Origin: Bifidobacterium bohemicum DSM 22767
GTDB lineage: Bacteria; Actinomycetota; Actinomycetes; Actinomycetales; Bifidobacteriaceae
NCBI RefSeq assembly: GCF_000741525.1
Contig: NZ_JGYP01000005.1
Span: 109,990-173,989, forward strand
DNA length: 64,000 nt
Reading direction: 5' to 3'
The notes beneath the pieces are model-generated. The model worked only from the letters and a program-made list of their open reading frames with translations, was not told the DNA's origin and did no database searches. Shown here one piece after another: positions 62,882 to 64,000 of the stretch (positions are counted from its first letter, which is position 1; each line of letters begins with the position of its first letter). A program made the position numbers and the translations under genes.

Positions 62882-64000
62882 ATGAACTACGAGTCTGTCA
62901 GTGGTGTTGTAGTACTCGTGATCTTTGTCATGTTGGTTGTTGTATGGCTGCCGAATCGGACGGTGGACAGTATGAGAAAGGCTCAGAAGCATCAAGAGGA
63001 CAAGTACTCGTCTTCGTTGCATCTGGTGGATGCGCACAGCGGGACTCGTTTCTCGGATGATTCTGGACCTTCGGAGGAAGGGACGGCCATGCGGTCGAAT
63101 GAAACGGGGCATGCTCCAAATCGCCCGGTCGTCGGACGCAAGGAGTTGAAAGTTCACGAGGAGAAGCGCGTCGCTCATGTACGTGAACTTCGACGGGCTG
63201 CCGCGCGTCGTCGTGCCATCATCGCGACCGGTCTGCTTATCGTCTCGATTGCAGTGCTTGCCATTGCGTTTCCGTTGCATTTCAGCCCTTTGTTTGCCTT
63301 GATACCTGCCGCTCTGCTCGCCGTGGTGCTGGTTGCTGGTGCACGTGCCTCGAAGCACGCGCGTGAATGGGAACGTAATCTCAAAGCTCGCAATGCTGCA
63401 AAAAGCCAGCAGGTTAAGCCTGCCTCACGGACTCATCGGGTGGATCGACGCCCCGGTCACGTCGTAGCGGATGCCGACGCGAACAGGCAAGTTGATCGTG
63501 CGCGTGGCGGACATGGAAAGACCGTTGTTTCGACTGCGGACGACCAGCCTACGGGTGTGCTGGAAACCTCTGAGATTCGTTCCATCGTCGAGCAATCCAA
63601 ACGTAAAGATGCTGGTGACAGGGCTCGCACAGCCCAAGAGATTGAGGCTCCCAAGGCAAATGCGGCAGATGAATCCGAAGCTAGGATTTCGGGTTCGGCC
63701 AATCGTGTCCGGACCAAAGCCGGTGCCGTTTCGGAGATTCGGGTCGAAGCCGAGGATGCAGCTGGGTCTTCCAAGCCGGCGTCAGCCGGAAACGCCTCTT
63801 CTGACAAGCCCCGTCCTGGTGAAGAAAGCAAGACTGCTGTCAGTAAGACGGATAAGCCAAACGCTTCTCGCTCCGTGGTCACCATGACCGCGGCCGCCAA
63901 AGCCGCGTTGCATGCGGAAAGCTCGCAGATTGACGCAGTTCCGGACGCCACCAACGAGCTTCAGCGCGTACACCCGGCTGGTGCGTTGAACGTCGTTGAC
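62882..64000 (+). CDS. Membrane protein with long charged domain (3' truncated by window)
   Basis: An open frame from ATG 62882 runs 373 codons to the window edge without a stop. Two hydrophobic zones: one at the N terminus (VVVLVIFVMLVVVWLP, about 8-24), and a double one about 110-155 (IATGLLIVSIAVLAIAFPLH and ALIPAALLAVVLVAGA). Between them is a charged loop, and after them a Ser/Ala/Lys/Asp-rich tail with no known domain. The layout suggests an envelope protein with a large tail. I do not recognise the family. Confidence 0.75.
   Translation, partial: MNYESVSGVVVLVIFVMLVVVWLPNRTVDSMRKAQKHQEDKYSSSLHLVDAHSGTRFSDDSGPSEEGTAMRSNETGHAPNRPVVGRKELKVHEEKRVAHVRELRRAAARRRAIIATGLLIVSIAVLAIAFPLHFSPLFALIPAALLAVVLVAGARASKHAREWERNLKARNAAKSQQVKPASRTHRVDRRPGHVVADADANRQVDRARGGHGKTVVSTADDQPTGVLETSEIRSIVEQSKRKDAGDRARTAQEIEAPKANAADESEARISGSANRVRTKAGAVSEIRVEAEDAAGSSKPASAGNASSDKPRPGEESKTAVSKTDKPNASRSVVTMTAAAKAALHAESSQIDAVPDATNELQRVHPAGALNVVD

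Overview
The window is a contiguous piece of a high-GC Gram-positive chromosome. The gene content points to Bifidobacterium: a divergent PNPase with a long Arg/Asp tail, a chromosomal tad/flp pilus locus of the actinobacterial type, an aspartokinase split into two genes, tandem class I DAHP synthases, an inositol-3-phosphate synthase, UDP-galactopyranose mutase and PepC. I cannot name the species. I see no insertion sequence, prophage or CRISPR array.

Layout. 1-3.1 kb: 3' end of a BspA/InlB-type surface protein, tRNA-Gly(TCC), and a five-segment membrane protein. 3.1-7.6 kb: an intergenic stretch with alternating inverted 9-mers and a G10 tract, then rpsO and pnp. 7.6-9.1 kb: a T-box riboswitch with no recognisable target. 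9.1-15 kb: Flp pilus genes tadZ-tadA-tadB-tadC and flp-tadE-tadF. 15.2-21.5 kb: dnaX (frameshifted in this sequence), recR, aspartokinase catalytic and ACT genes, asd. 21.7-30.2 kb: a DUF5701 protein, leuA, a class A penicillin-binding protein, ino1 and glf. 30.4-32.0 kb: a graveyard of two broken DinJ-YafQ toxin-antitoxin modules and the 3' end of an LPXTG surface protein gene. 32.5 kb: SRP RNA. 32.7-45.1 kb: aldo-keto reductase, U32-type hydroxylation protein, a PgeF-family protein, a Pcp homologue lacking the catalytic His, a DivIVA-like coiled coil, pepC, two DAHP synthases, mtnN. 45.6-53.3 kb: pstS, a fused pstC-pstA, pstB, a purine permease, rplJ-rplL. 53.6-59.1 kb: a tight three-gene operon of an FHA protein, a 1205-residue helicase/nuclease-like protein whose catalytic motifs are all degraded, and an 81-residue protein. 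59.2-64 kb: a CpaB-like SAF protein, FmdB-type zinc ribbon, 5-formyl-THF cyclo-ligase, a frameshifted rimJ-like acetyltransferase and a membrane protein that runs off the end.

How the parts connect. The lysine/threonine route (aspartokinase, ACT partner, asd), leucine synthesis (leuA) and the shikimate entry (two DAHP synthases) make this a biosynthesis-rich region. The pst genes form one phosphate-uptake unit. The strongest undescribed signal is regulatory: three separate Flp-pilus transcription units (tadZABC at 9.1 kb, flp-tadEF at 13.6 kb, the cpaB-like gene at 60.4 kb) carry the same bipartite element, YGACACGCC-N23-TTGGGTCACAG, with identical 23-nt spacing and a perfect DnaA box in or beside it. 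This suggests a pilus regulon scattered over at least 50 kb. The FHA/dead-helicase operon is the best candidate for an uncharacterised protein system. Several single-base shifts (dnaX, rimJ, and four in the 30.4-32 kb graveyard) mean sequence error must be excluded before any of those genes is called a pseudogene.
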